A stretch of DNA of 64,000 bases from Pseudomonas sp. GOM7. GTDB lineage: Bacteria > Pseudomonadota > Gammaproteobacteria > Pseudomonadales > Pseudomonadaceae. This document shows, piece after piece, positions 7,579 through 17,053 of this stretch. Where the stretch lies: assembly GCF_026723825.1 (NCBI RefSeq), contig NZ_CP113519.1:3100001-3164000 (forward strand), in the 5' to 3' direction. The notes under the pieces were generated by a model. That model ran no database searches. It was not told the origin of the DNA and saw only the letters and a list, made by a program, of their open reading frames with translations. The position numbers and the translations under genes are program-made. Numbering within the stretch: position 1 is the first letter of the stretch; each line of letters opens with the position of its first letter.

Positions 7579-10292
7579 GGTTCGAGTAGGCTCAGTTCAC
7601 GGGCGCGACGGATGGCTTGGGTACGGTTACGCACCTTGAGCTTTTCATAGATGTTGTGCAGGTGCCATTTGACGGTACCGAGCGCCAGCGCCAGTTGCTG
7701 GCCGATTTCGTCATTGGACAAGCCCTTGGCTGCCAGGCAGACCACCTCCCGCTCACGCTCGGTCAGCCCCTCCTCCAGCATGTCCATGGCCTGTTGCGCC
7801 TCGCGCCCAGGCCAGATGCCCAGAAGACTGCGCAGAAAGCCTTGCAGGGCCGGTTGGCGCTCGGCTGCTTCCAATTGCTGCAGTAACTGACGAATAGCCT
7901 CGCCCTCCTCGATGAACACGCTGCGCGCCCCTTCGCGCTCGGCGCAGATCAAGCATTGCACCAGCAGGCTCTGGGCCCGCTCCTGATACCCCAGGCGCTG
8001 GTAACTCAGCGCAGCCAACAGATCCAGGCGCATGCGCTGCAGATCATGCAAGCCATCTTGCAACTGGGTACGCAGTTGCGCCAGCTCGTGCAGGGCCTCA
8101 CTGTAATGGCCGCGGGCCTGCTGCAGACGGATGCGCGTCAGCCCCAGCACCCACAGCACAGGGTTGAGGGCACGCGACTGATAGGGCTCGGCCAGCTTGT
8201 TCCAGTCCACGCTCTTGAGCCGTTGCTCAGCGCGTTTGCAGCGATCTACCTGGGGTTCCTGCAGGATCAACGCAATCTCTTCGCCTACCGCCTGCACGTA
8301 AAAACGCCAGGACTGATTACGGGCCGCCAGGTTCTGCATCAACACCAGGGTGGCGCTGGCCTCCTTGCTCCCCCCCTGCATGCGCTGCACCCGGGCCAGG
8401 CAGAGCATGGCCTGGGCATAGAGATCGATGGGGTTGATCACGTCGATGGTGGCGAGCGCCCAGCGCAGGCGCTCCTGCAGTCCGTCGAAACGCCCCTGTC
8501 GGTAATCGATCAAGGACTCGGTGATGGTCGGCAGCACCAACGCCCGCGAGCGTTGGTCGAACCAGCCGGTGAAACGCTCACGCAACTGCTGGAAGAGCAA
8601 TTGCGCCTGTTTCAGGCCACCCTGCTCCATGCACAGCAGCACCTCGACATTGGTCAGTTGCATGTCGAGATAGTGACCTTCGAGGAAATGATTGCGCTGT
8701 TGCGCCAAGGCCAACAGACGTCTTGCCGGTTCGGTCTGGCCCAGCATTACCAGCGCCAGGGCGCCGACGATGAGAATGGCCACCTCGAGAAAGGCCGTGT
8801 GTTGCCCCAGTTGTGCCTCGATACGTCGCGCAAGAAGCACGCAGGTGTCCAGATCATCCTTCTGCAGGGCGATCACCGCCTTGATCGCCAGGGTGGCCAG
8901 CAAGCGCTCGCTCAATGGCCCGCTGTCACGCGTCGCCCCCCAGCGCTCGAGCAATTCGTCGAGCAGACGGTAGGCTTCGCCCAGACTCAGGTCAGTGGCA
9001 CGCGTCCAGACATCGGCCAGTACCAGCACCGGAAAGCGGCTCGCCACCTCGTCAGGCACCTGCTTACGCCACCTGTAGAGCAGGCCGAGCTGCCCCCGGT
9101 TAATCAGTTCCAGGCCGCAGCCGTCGAGCAAGGCGGCGAGCATTTCCGGGTCTTCCGCCAGGCTGGCATGCTCGATGGCCAGATTCTGCATGTGATGGTT
9201 GGTGAACCATAGGCTGGCATTGAAGTGTAGCTGGCGAAAACGCTCGGGATCTCGTTCGCGTAGACGAGCGCGCAGGAACTCGGCGAACAGGTTATGGAAG
9301 CGATACCACTGCCGCTCACGATCGAGCGGCAGCAGGAAGAGCTGCATCGCCTCCAGCTCCTCCAGCAGTTGCTGGCCATCCTGACGTCCCGTCAGGGTAT
9401 TGGCCAGATCGCCGCTTAGCTGCCGTGCCACACCCAGCGCCAGGAGCTGTTCCTGACGCTCTGCCGGCAATTGCTCGAACACCGTATGCAGCAGGTAGTC
9501 ACCTACGGCATGCTGATTGCTGCCCAGCTCGAGCAAGGACGCCACGGGTTGTGGCTGGTTACGCAGCCATAGGCTGGCCAGATGCACGCCGATCATCCAG
9601 CCTTCGGTATGCGCGTAGAGCGACTTGAGCGCAGCGCAGTCCAGGTGCACGCCGGCATGCTCGAGATACTGGCTCATCTCTTCGGGGCTCAGACGCAGTT
9701 CGTCGGCTCCCAGTTCGAGCAATAGCCCCTTGGCACGCAGTGTCGCCAGATTGAGCGCCGGTAACGAACGACTGCCGGCAGCGAGCATGAAACTGGCAGG
9801 CGCCAGTTTGACCATGCGGTTGAGGGCTGCCAGCAGGTCGGTGTCCTGAATCAGATGCAGGTCATCAAGCACCAGCAGCATGGGGGTCTGCACCCGCGCC
9901 AGGTCGCTCAGCAAAAGCTCCATGGCCGCTGCCACCGGCACGCCCATGGGGTTGCACAGATAGCCGAGTGCATCCTGGCCCAAGCCTGGTACGGCCTGAC
10001 CGAGGGCATCGATCAATTGCTGGAGGAAACGCGACGGATCATCGTCATCGCAACCCAGCGACAGCCATACCACTTGCACACCCTGCTCCTGGCGGCGAGC
10101 GGCAAAGTCAACCAGCGCAGTGGTCTTACCAAAGCCGGCAGGGGCACAAAACAACACCAGGCGGACATGGGGATTGGCCGCAAGGGCTGCATCGACCCGT
10201 GGTCGTGCCATATAGAAACCAGTAGCTGCCTGGGGCGGCGAAAGTTTCGAGCGCAGCAGGCCTCCAGTGGCTGGATCCTGTACTTCATCCAT
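7575..10292 (-). CDS. MalT-type LuxR-family transcriptional activator (first of pair)
   Basis: 905 aa from ATG 10292, chosen because GAAGGGG lies eight bases upstream; an in-frame ATG at 10352 would add 20 residues. Walker A is APAGFGKTT at about residues 50-58 and LLVLDDLHLI looks like Walker B. A LuxR helix-turn-helix (EREREVVCLAAKGLSNDEIG ... TVKWHLHNIYEKL) closes the protein. It has the same architecture and nearly the same length as the downstream regulator, with only moderate visible identity, so the pair looks like an old tandem duplication. It is divergent from pabB across a gap of about 160 bases. Both keep intact ATPase and DNA-binding motifs. Confidence 0.86.
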   Translation of the reverse strand: MDEVQDPATGGLLRSKLSPPQAATGFYMARPRVDAALAANPHVRLVLFCAPAGFGKTTALVDFAARRQEQGVQVVWLSLGCDDDDPSRFLQQLIDALGQAVPGLGQDALGYLCNPMGVPVAAAMELLLSDLARVQTPMLLVLDDLHLIQDTDLLAALNRMVKLAPASFMLAAGSRSLPALNLATLRAKGLLLELGADELRLSPEEMSQYLEHAGVHLDCAALKSLYAHTEGWMIGVHLASLWLRNQPQPVASLLELGSNQHAVGDYLLHTVFEQLPAERQEQLLALGVARQLSGDLANTLTGRQDGQQLLEELEAMQLFLLPLDRERQWYRFHNLFAEFLRARLRERDPERFRQLHFNASLWFTNHHMQNLAIEHASLAEDPEMLAALLDGCGLELINRGQLGLLYRWRKQVPDEVASRFPVLVLADVWTRATDLSLGEAYRLLDELLERWGATRDSGPLSERLLATLAIKAVIALQKDDLDTCVLLARRIEAQLGQHTAFLEVAILIVGALALVMLGQTEPARRLLALAQQRNHFLEGHYLDMQLTNVEVLLCMEQGGLKQAQLLFQQLRERFTGWFDQRSRALVLPTITESLIDYRQGRFDGLQERLRWALATIDVINPIDLYAQAMLCLARVQRMQGGSKEASATLVLMQNLAARNQSWRFYVQAVGEEIALILQEPQVDRCKRAEQRLKSVDWNKLAEPYQSRALNPVLWVLGLTRIRLQQARGHYSEALHELAQLRTQLQDGLHDLQRMRLDLLAALSYQRLGYQERAQSLLVQCLICAEREGARSVFIEEGEAIRQLLQQLEAAERQPALQGFLRSLLGIWPGREAQQAMDMLEEGLTEREREVVCLAAKGLSNDEIGQQLALALGTVKWHLHNIYEKLKVRNRTQAIRRARELSLLEP

Positions 10293-10454
10293 AGCCTGAA
10301 CCCCTTCGTCGTTGTTATTCTGGAGCAAAAAATCAGCGCGTCGCGACCTCATACTAAACAGCCATCAGCGCTCAAGTAAACTGCTGGCAGACGCTCTAGG
10401 ATGAATGTTGTCGGCACATTACAATCGCCGCTTCGCCTCATCCGACATGCCGTC

Positions 10455-11798
10455 ATGCTCACCTGCCAAATTCATGCCTTGCCCTACCAGCCCGATCCCA
10501 GCGGCTATTTCCAGCGCCTGCGCCAGGCTCCGGGTGCCGTACTGCTAGATGCTGGTCGACCGCTGGCGACTCGCGGACGCTATGACCTAATGAGCGCCTG
10601 GCCATTGGCAGAACTGGCACCCATTGCCGACGAATCGGCCAAGGCCTTTCTTCAACGCCTGCGTCAGGCCCTACATGAACTGGGTCAGGCCCAGCTTCCC
10701 GAACACCTCGAGCTCCCCTTTGCCGGCGGGCTGATCGGTTATCTGGCCTACGACTTCGGCAGACGCCTGGAGCACCTAACCAGCATAGCCGAGGATGACC
10801 TGCACCTACCCGACGCGGGCCTTGGCCTGTACGCCTGGGCGCTGATCAGCGACCATCTGTTGGGCACCAGCCAGCTTGTCTTCCACCCCAGCCTGCCAGG
10901 CGACGAACGGCAGCGCCTGCTGACCCTGTTCAACGCCCCGGCCACCCCCGAGCCGGCGCCATTTCGTCTCCTGCAGCCCTTTCGTGCCGATCTCGCAGCA
11001 TGCGATTACCAGGCGGCCATCGAACGCATTCAGGCCTATATCCTGGCCGGTGACTGCTATCAGGTGAACTATACGCAGCGTTTCCAAGCTACTTATCAAG
11101 GCGATCCCTGGGGCGCCTACCTGGCCTTGCGCCAGGCCTGCCCCACGCCTTTCGCGGGTTTCCAGAGTCTGAGCGGCGGCGGCGCCATCCTCAGCCTGTC
11201 GCCCGAACGCTTCCTCAGAGTCAGCCAGGGCCAGGTGGAAACCCGCCCGATCAAGGGCACCCGCCCGCGAGCGAAAGATCTCGCCGAAGATCGCGCGCAC
11301 GCCGATGAGCTGCTGGCCAGCGGCAAGGATCGGGCGGAGAACCTGATGATCGTCGATTTGCTGCGCAACGACCTGGGACGTAGCTGCCGCATTGGCTCGG
11401 TGCAGGTGCCGGAGCTGTTCGCGCTGGAAAGCTACCCCAACGTGCATCATCTGGTCAGCAGCATCACCGGCACGCTGGCCGCCGGCAAGGATGCACTGGA
11501 TCTGATTGCCGGTGGCTTTCCCGGCGGTTCCATCACCGGCGCACCGAAGATCCGCGCCATGCAGATCATCGAAGAGCTGGAACCGACCCGTCGCAGCCTC
11601 TATTGCGGCTCGCTGCTCTATCTGGATGTGCGTGGCGAGATGGACAGTTCAATCGCCATTCGCAGCCTGCTGGCCAAGGATGGCCGCATCAGTTGCTGGG
11701 GCGGCGGCGGCATCGTCGCCGACTCGCACTGGCAGGCCGAGTACCAGGAATCGATCACCAAGGTGAAGGTGCTGCTACAAACGCTCGAAGAGCTATAA
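10455..11798 (+). CDS. pabB: Aminodeoxychorismate synthase component I
   Basis: 447 aa from ATG 10455 (MLTCQIHALPYQPDPSG); 18 further in-frame residues upstream lack family character. The chorismate-binding fold shows GDCYQVNYTQRF, ETRPIKGTRPR, MIVDLLRNDLGR, GGSITGAPKIRAMQIIEELEP and CWGGGGIVADS. With a PabA-type glutaminase, PabB converts chorismate to aminodeoxychorismate for folate. PIKGT carries the PabB-type Lys used to form the enzyme-chorismate intermediate, separating it from TrpE. The 3' end runs into a hairpin (about 11792-11819) shared with convergent thrH. The order pabB-thrH-cysH matches P. aeruginosa PA1758-PA1756. Confidence 0.93.
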   Translation: MLTCQIHALPYQPDPSGYFQRLRQAPGAVLLDAGRPLATRGRYDLMSAWPLAELAPIADESAKAFLQRLRQALHELGQAQLPEHLELPFAGGLIGYLAYDFGRRLEHLTSIAEDDLHLPDAGLGLYAWALISDHLLGTSQLVFHPSLPGDERQRLLTLFNAPATPEPAPFRLLQPFRADLAACDYQAAIERIQAYILAGDCYQVNYTQRFQATYQGDPWGAYLALRQACPTPFAGFQSLSGGGAILSLSPERFLRVSQGQVETRPIKGTRPRAKDLAEDRAHADELLASGKDRAENLMIVDLLRNDLGRSCRIGSVQVPELFALESYPNVHHLVSSITGTLAAGKDALDLIAGGFPGGSITGAPKIRAMQIIEELEPTRRSLYCGSLLYLDVRGEMDSSIAIRSLLAKDGRISCWGGGGIVADSHWQAEYQESITKVKVLLQTLEEL

Positions 11799-11810
11799 GC
11801 CGCTACAGGC

Positions 11811-12428
11811 CTATAGCTGCAGTTTACGGTTAGAAGCGGCGAGGAATGCCTGCCGGAGATCCTCATAGGTATGCACCGCCGGGAACTGCGGAAACTCGCG
11901 GATCACATTGTCCGGCGCATGGAACAGGATGCCGGCGTGGGCCTCGCTGAGCATGCTGGTGTCGTTGTACGAGTCGCCGGCGGCGATCACCCGGTAATAC
12001 AGGCTCTTGAGGGCGATGACCGCCTGACGCTTGGGATCTTTCTGACGCAACTGGTAGCTGACCACAGAATCATTCTCGTCGGTGATCAGGCGATGGCACA
12101 GCAGGGTCGGAAATCCAAGCTGACGCATCAGTGGCTGGGAGAATTCATAGAAGGTGTCGGAAAGGATCACCACCTGAAAGCGTTCGCGCAGCCAATCTAC
12201 GAAAGCCACGGCACCCGGCAGCGGCTCGAGCGTGGCAATCACGTCCTGAATGTCCCTGAGCTTGAGTCCATGTTCCTCGAGGATGCGCAGGCGCTGCTGC
12301 ATCAGCACGTCATAGTCGGGGATGTCGCGGGTAGTCACCTTGAGTGACTCGATGCCGGTTTTTTCCGCGAACGCGATCCAGATTTCCGGAACCAGTACGC
12401 CTTCCAGGTCGAGACATGCGATCTCCAC
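11811..12428 (-). CDS. thrH: Phosphoserine phosphatase / homoserine phosphotransferase
   Basis: 205 aa from GTG 12428 (MEIACLDLEGVLVPEIW), preceded by GAGGAG six bases upstream. The length equals that of P. aeruginosa ThrH. HAD motifs: motif I DLEGV with the nucleophile Asp7, motif II ILSDTF, motif III Lys in DPKRQAV, motif IV AAGDSYNDTSML. ThrH can dephosphorylate phosphoserine and transfer the phosphate to homoserine, linking serine and threonine metabolism. It converges on pabB with 12 bases between stops. Cytoplasmic. The call is secure. Confidence 0.95.
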   Translation of the reverse strand: MEIACLDLEGVLVPEIWIAFAEKTGIESLKVTTRDIPDYDVLMQQRLRILEEHGLKLRDIQDVIATLEPLPGAVAFVDWLRERFQVVILSDTFYEFSQPLMRQLGFPTLLCHRLITDENDSVVSYQLRQKDPKRQAVIALKSLYYRVIAAGDSYNDTSMLSEAHAGILFHAPDNVIREFPQFPAVHTYEDLRQAFLAASNRKLQL

Positions 12429-12603
12429 AGGACACTCCTCGTTCGGGCTGGCCAAGTAGCGGCACTCTAGCGGCTCACCTGGAGGCGTGCAACGTACTGC
12501 TTATAACTAACGAACAGGTCAACCGCAGCCTTAGTTATTTAGCTGCATAACCAGCCTTTGCTACCATCGACGCCCTCACGTATTACGACCTGGAGTCCTC
12601 AGC

Positions 12604-13224
12604 ATGCAACTCGATCTGGACGCGCTCAACGCCGAGTACGGCAAGCAACCGGAAAAGCTGGTGCAATGGGCCATCGGCCTGGGCAAGCCGGCCATCTGCA
12701 CCACCAACTTCCGTCCCTTCGAGGCGGTCATCCTGCACATGGTCAGCCAGGTCAAACCGGACATTCCGGTGGTCTGGATGGACAACGGCTACAACACCGA
12801 GGCCACCTACCGCTTCGCCGACGAGGTGACGCGCAAGCTTGGCCTCAATCTGATTACCTACCTGCCCAAGCGCTCACGCGCCCACCGTGAGGCGCTGGAA
12901 GGCCCGGTACCGGCTCTGGACGATCCGCGCCATGCCGCCTTCACCGAGGAGGTAAAACTAGAGCCCTTCACCCGAGCCCTGCGCGAGATGAATCCCGGCG
13001 TCTGGTTCACCGCGCTGCGCGCCACCGATACTGCCGTGCGTGCACAGATGGAGCCCATCAGCATCAACCCGGATGGCCTGATCAAGGTCGCCCCGCTGCT
13101 GCACTGGACGTCCAAGGATCTTTACCAGTATCTGGTCGCCCATGACCTGCCGAACGAGTTCGATTACTACGACCCGACCAAGGGCGAAGACAACCGTGAG
13201 TGCGGCCTGCACCTGAGTCACTGA
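12604..13224 (+). CDS. PAPS reductase-family protein with altered active-site motifs
   Basis: 206 aa at the position of cysH in other pseudomonads. The family is visible from QVKPDIPVVWMDNGY ... ATYRFADEV and the C-terminal ECGLH, where Cys200 would be the catalytic cysteine of PAPS/APS reductases. It lacks the two Cys pairs that bind 4Fe-4S in the Pseudomonas APS reductase, so it is not that enzyme. The nucleotide loop is unusual: E. coli CysH has SFGIQAAV, here NFRPFEAV, with the loop Gly and Gln replaced; the GLRREQSGSR region reads ALRATDTAVR. It may be a PAPS-type reductase or a related enzyme of different specificity. ATG 12604 follows TGGAG. A strong terminator follows. Confidence 0.75.
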   Translation: MQLDLDALNAEYGKQPEKLVQWAIGLGKPAICTTNFRPFEAVILHMVSQVKPDIPVVWMDNGYNTEATYRFADEVTRKLGLNLITYLPKRSRAHREALEGPVPALDDPRHAAFTEEVKLEPFTRALREMNPGVWFTALRATDTAVRAQMEPISINPDGLIKVAPLLHWTSKDLYQYLVAHDLPNEFDYYDPTKGEDNRECGLHLSH

Positions 13225-13240
13225 TCGCTACCTCGCAACG

Positions 13241-13271
13241 AAAAATGGCGCCTGTAACGGCGCCATTTTTT
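13241..13271 (+). terminator. Rho-independent terminator after the cysH-family gene
   Basis: AAATGGCGCC-TGTAAC-GGCGCCATTT followed by T's: a ten-pair GC-rich stem starting 17 bases after the stop codon. Confidence 0.92.
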
Positions 13272-13303
13272 CAGGTTTTTCGCGGAATCTCGGGAAAGTC
13301 AGT

Positions 13304-14180
13304 CTTGATAACGGACTGGCAAGTTTGTGTGTGGTCTCGTTGTCTTGGTTGGTGTTCTGGACGCCGCTTCGGTGTGTTCGGAAACTCCTTGTTTCGCCCC
13401 CTCGGGCGACTCACTTTTCTTTGAACTCGGATTGCCGCCCAGCGCAAAGAAAAGTAAGCAAAAGAAACGCACCCCCGCCATCCGGAACTAGGCGTCCCCG
13501 TCATGCTTCGCTCGACTTCCCTCACTCCGGCATCGCTCCGGGGTCGGCGTACATGGGCCATCCCTGGCCCATTACGCGGGGCCGCCATCGGTATCTCGCG
13601 GCATCCATGCCGCTCGCCCCCTGCGCAATGCCTACGTTCGGCCTCCTGAAGGGGGAGTTAGCGCGCCTGAACGTACATTGGTTCCGGGCATGCCCGGCGT
13701 GCTCTGGTAACAGTGAAACCATGGCGTGGCCGCCGGGTTAAACCAAAACTTTCATTCGCTTAGTTTCAGTTTGCCGGCTTGTAGCCGGCATCCCGGTCAG
13801 CCCTAAGGCTGACCTCATGTGCAACCACTCCGTGCTACTTCTGGGTTACCGCAGGTTCAGGCGCGTGCAGAGCCCGCCCAGGAGGGCGAACGCAATCGTC
13901 GTGGAAGAGGTTGAGCGGCATGGATGCCGCGAAAGCCGCGATGGGCCATGGATGGCCCACCGTCGGTGGGCCGCATCCGGTCGGGCCTCTGGAACGGCGA
14001 TGGAGTGAGCGAACCCTCGCGCAGCGAGGGCCGGATGACCGGGCGGAGGGTTTTGGTTACTTTTGCCCGTCAAAAGTGACTCGCCCGGGAGGGCGAAACC
14101 AAAAACATCAGCAAAAACGCGGCAATTCGGAACAGGCATAAGAAGAACCAACACACAAACTTGCCAGTCCTGTATCAACC
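13304..14180. repeat. ~0.88 kb palindromic composite repeat, copy 1
   Basis: Fills the cysH-cysB gap. The ends are inverted: TTGATAACGGACTGGCAAG on the left matches the complement of the right end (CTTGCCAGTCCTGTATCAA). The two ~400 bp arms are degenerate inverted copies of one another; each has a 'tttcgccc-tc-gggcgactcac' block, a 'gggccatccctggccca' block and a 'gcatccatgccgct' block. The centre holds two tight hairpins, GCCGGC-N5-GCCGGC at 13773-13789 and GTCAGCCCTAAGGCTGAC at 13796-13813. The same element lies in reverse orientation at 52186-53072. Open frames in it are low-complexity translations of the repeat. No transposase is present. Confidence 0.85.
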
Positions 14181-14229
14181 AAACATTCCCACAAAAATGC
14201 GAAGAACATTTTTCATGGGTTGCGAACCT

Positions 14230-15213
<984 letters not shown>

Positions 15214-15252
15214 TCAAAGCTGAACGGCCCGCTCGTGATGGCCGGCATTCAT

Positions 15253-15273
15253 ATAACCATATTATTGGTTTAT
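15253..15273. promoter_or_regulatory. AT-rich dyad upstream of cysB
   Basis: ATAACCA-N6-TGGTTTAT lies about 50 bases upstream of the cysB start, in an AT-rich stretch that is probably its promoter. CysB-type regulators often autorepress, so this is a candidate operator, but the site lacks a strong consensus. Confidence 0.35.
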
Positions 15274-15300
15274 GGCCTAAATATAGATTGTTTTTCTGCT

Positions 15301-15446
15301 TAGCAGGCTGTTGAAAAACTACCTACGTTGCCATTGCTGCGTTAAAAACAGCCTCAAAATGCTCATTTACAACACGTAAACCGCGCTTTTTCGGCTGCTT
15401 TTGCCTTGCACTGGCTGCCTCGCCTACGTTTTTCAACGGCCTGCTA
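15301..15446. repeat. 146 bp palindromic MITE-like repeat, copy 1
   Basis: Terminal inverted repeats TAGCAGGCTGTTGAAAAAC and its near-complement at the right end (GTTTTTCAACGGCCTGCTA). The body contains further inverted sequence (GCGTTAAAAACAGCC against GGCTGCTTTTGCC). It is nearly identical to the copy at 28063-28209 and shares its core with the copy at 49965-50119. Too short to code. It lies in the cysB upstream gap. Confidence 0.85.
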
Positions 15447-15474
15447 GAGCCTGAGCACGAAGACGTCAGCTTCC

Positions 15475-15975
15475 TCAGATTTCGCCATGGGTTCGATGCT
15501 GCAACATGGGCACCAGATACACCGGTACCTCCGATAGCTGCAACAGCCGTGACGCCGTGCGTCCCAGCGGCACGGCCATTTCCGCACCATGGCTGTGACT
15601 GCCTACGACCAGCAAATCCACCCCGAGTTTCTGTGATTCTTCGAGAATCACCGTGGGCGGATCTCCCTGAATCACCCGCACCGCCCGGATCTGATCTAGA
15701 TCCTGCGCAGCATCGCCGAGCTCGTCGCGAAAACCTTCGAGCACGCGCTGCTCGATGCTCGACATCACCGTGCCCAGTCCATTGCTGCGCAGCTCCTTGA
15801 GCGTGTCGTCATCGAGATAGGTTTGCAGCACGGACTCGGCGAACAAGCCCATCGGCTCCACGGCATGCACCACATATAGATTGGCATTGAAGCTGCGCGT
15901 CAACGCCAGCGCATGTTGCAGCACATAAGAGGCATAGAGCCCAAGATCGGTGGCGTAAAGTATCGAGCGGATCAT
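15475..15975 (-). CDS. Universal stress protein (UspA family)
   Basis: 166 aa with one Usp domain: start MIRSILYATDLGLYASYVLQHAL and C-terminal nucleotide-loop signature LLVVGSHSHGAEMAVPLGRTASRLLQ, close to the ATP-binding G-x2-G-x9-G(S/T) pattern. It is probably a cytoplasmic ATP-binding stress protein of unknown specific role. Separated from cysB by the MITE-like repeat and therefore probably has its own promoter in the 169-base gap upstream, where nothing else was seen. A similar gene lies beside cysB in P. aeruginosa (recalled). Confidence 0.88.
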   Translation of the reverse strand: MIRSILYATDLGLYASYVLQHALALTRSFNANLYVVHAVEPMGLFAESVLQTYLDDDTLKELRSNGLGTVMSSIEQRVLEGFRDELGDAAQDLDQIRAVRVIQGDPPTVILEESQKLGVDLLVVGSHSHGAEMAVPLGRTASRLLQLSEVPVYLVPMLQHRTHGEI

Positions 15976-16144
15976 GTGCGGCCTCCTTGACTACTCTGAC
16001 TTGGGCCCATCAATGAGAGTAGCAGCGCAGCGGATAACGCAAGGTTGGCCAAGCCATTCAGGACGAATGGCTATAAGTCATCGACGCAAGGACAAGCCTC
16101 GTAACGGTACGCCCCCTCGAGGGAAGGCCTGCTCGCACAGGCAC

Positions 16145-17050
16145 TCAGGGAATCGGCTCATTGCTCACGCCATGGGGCACGTGCCCCGTTGCCACCACCT
16201 GCCGCGCGGCCTCGCAGTGCCCCGTCTGATCATCGAAGAACACATCGGCGGCAAATGCCTCCAGCACCGCGGACTTGTCCAGGCCACCGAGGAAGAAGGA
16301 CTCGTCGAGGCGGATGTTCCACTCACGCAGGGTGCGAATCACCCGCTCGTGTGCCGGCGCCGAGCGGGCCGTGACCAGGGCTGTACGAATCGGGCAGGCA
16401 TCCTCAGGGAAGGCCTGCTGCAAGCGGTGCAGCGCCGCAAGAAAGGGCTTGAACGGCCCGCCTGGCAAGGCCTGTCGGGCGGCGTCACGCTCATGGTTCT
16501 GAAAAGCGTGCAGCCCACCACTCTGGTAGACCCGCTCGGAATCGTCGGAAAACAACACGGCATCGCCATCGAAGGCGATGCGCAGCTCATTGCTCGCTGC
16601 CCGCCGCGAACCACCGGAAAGCAGCGTCGCCGCCCCGAAGCCGGCCTTGAGGGCACTGCGCACGTCATCGGCATGGGTGGAGAGAAACAGATGGCAACCA
16701 AACGCTGCCAGGTAGGGGTCGGGGCTGCGCCCACCGACGAAGGCAGCGCGGGAGATGCCCAGGCCATAGTGCTGAATCGAATTGAAGGCGCGCAGGCCGG
16801 TATCGGCACTGTTGCGCGACACCAGGATCACCTCGACGCGCTGCTCGCTGAGCCGAGCATTGAGCCCCAGCAACTTCTCCACCAGAGGGAAGGCATCACC
16901 GGGCATCAGCACTTCGTCCTCGTGCTCGATCTGGTAACGCCGGTAGGCTTCAACGCCTTCGCTTTCATAGACCTGGTGGCTCTCGCTGAGGTCGAACAGC
17001 GCCCGCGAGGAGATCGCCAACACCAGCTTGTCGCCCAACCCCTTGCCCAT
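16145..17050 (-). CDS. Cytosolic 5'-nucleotidase family protein
   Basis: 301 aa of the bacterial relatives of eukaryotic cytosolic 5'-nucleotidase I. Recognisable stretches are LVLAISSRALFDLSESHQVYE (the acid segment near the N-terminus carries Asp rather than a classic DxD), VILVSRNSADTGLRAFNSI, AFVGGRSPDPYLAAF, LRIAFDGDAVLFSDDSE and DVFFDDQTGHCEAA. The duplicated DxD-like segments suit a HAD-like phosphohydrolase acting on nucleoside monophosphates. It starts three bases after the end of the ketopantoate reductase-like gene, so the two are co-transcribed with the thioredoxin-fold gene. The substrate is not determinable here. Confidence 0.82.
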   Translation of the reverse strand: MGKGLGDKLVLAISSRALFDLSESHQVYESEGVEAYRRYQIEHEDEVLMPGDAFPLVEKLLGLNARLSEQRVEVILVSRNSADTGLRAFNSIQHYGLGISRAAFVGGRSPDPYLAAFGCHLFLSTHADDVRSALKAGFGAATLLSGGSRRAASNELRIAFDGDAVLFSDDSERVYQSGGLHAFQNHERDAARQALPGGPFKPFLAALHRLQQAFPEDACPIRTALVTARSAPAHERVIRTLREWNIRLDESFFLGGLDKSAVLEAFAADVFFDDQTGHCEAARQVVATGHVPHGVSNEPIP

Positions 17051-17053
17051 GAC

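Noticed and set aside
10292..10352. Upstream ATG at 10352 as start of the first MalT-type regulator
   Set aside because: GAAGGGG is well placed for ATG 10292, and the added 20 residues show no family similarity.
13325..13741. Open frame of 138 codons inside the composite repeat, similar to one at 52691-53050 (SPPRATHF-type)
   Set aside because: Both are translations of the same non-coding palindromic repeat, Pro/Arg-rich and without ribosome-binding site; similarity follows from the DNA repeat and is not evidence of a gene.
13304..14180. Insertion sequence or integron attC-type site
   Set aside because: No transposase or integrase frame and no RYYYAAC/GTTRRRY core sites were found.
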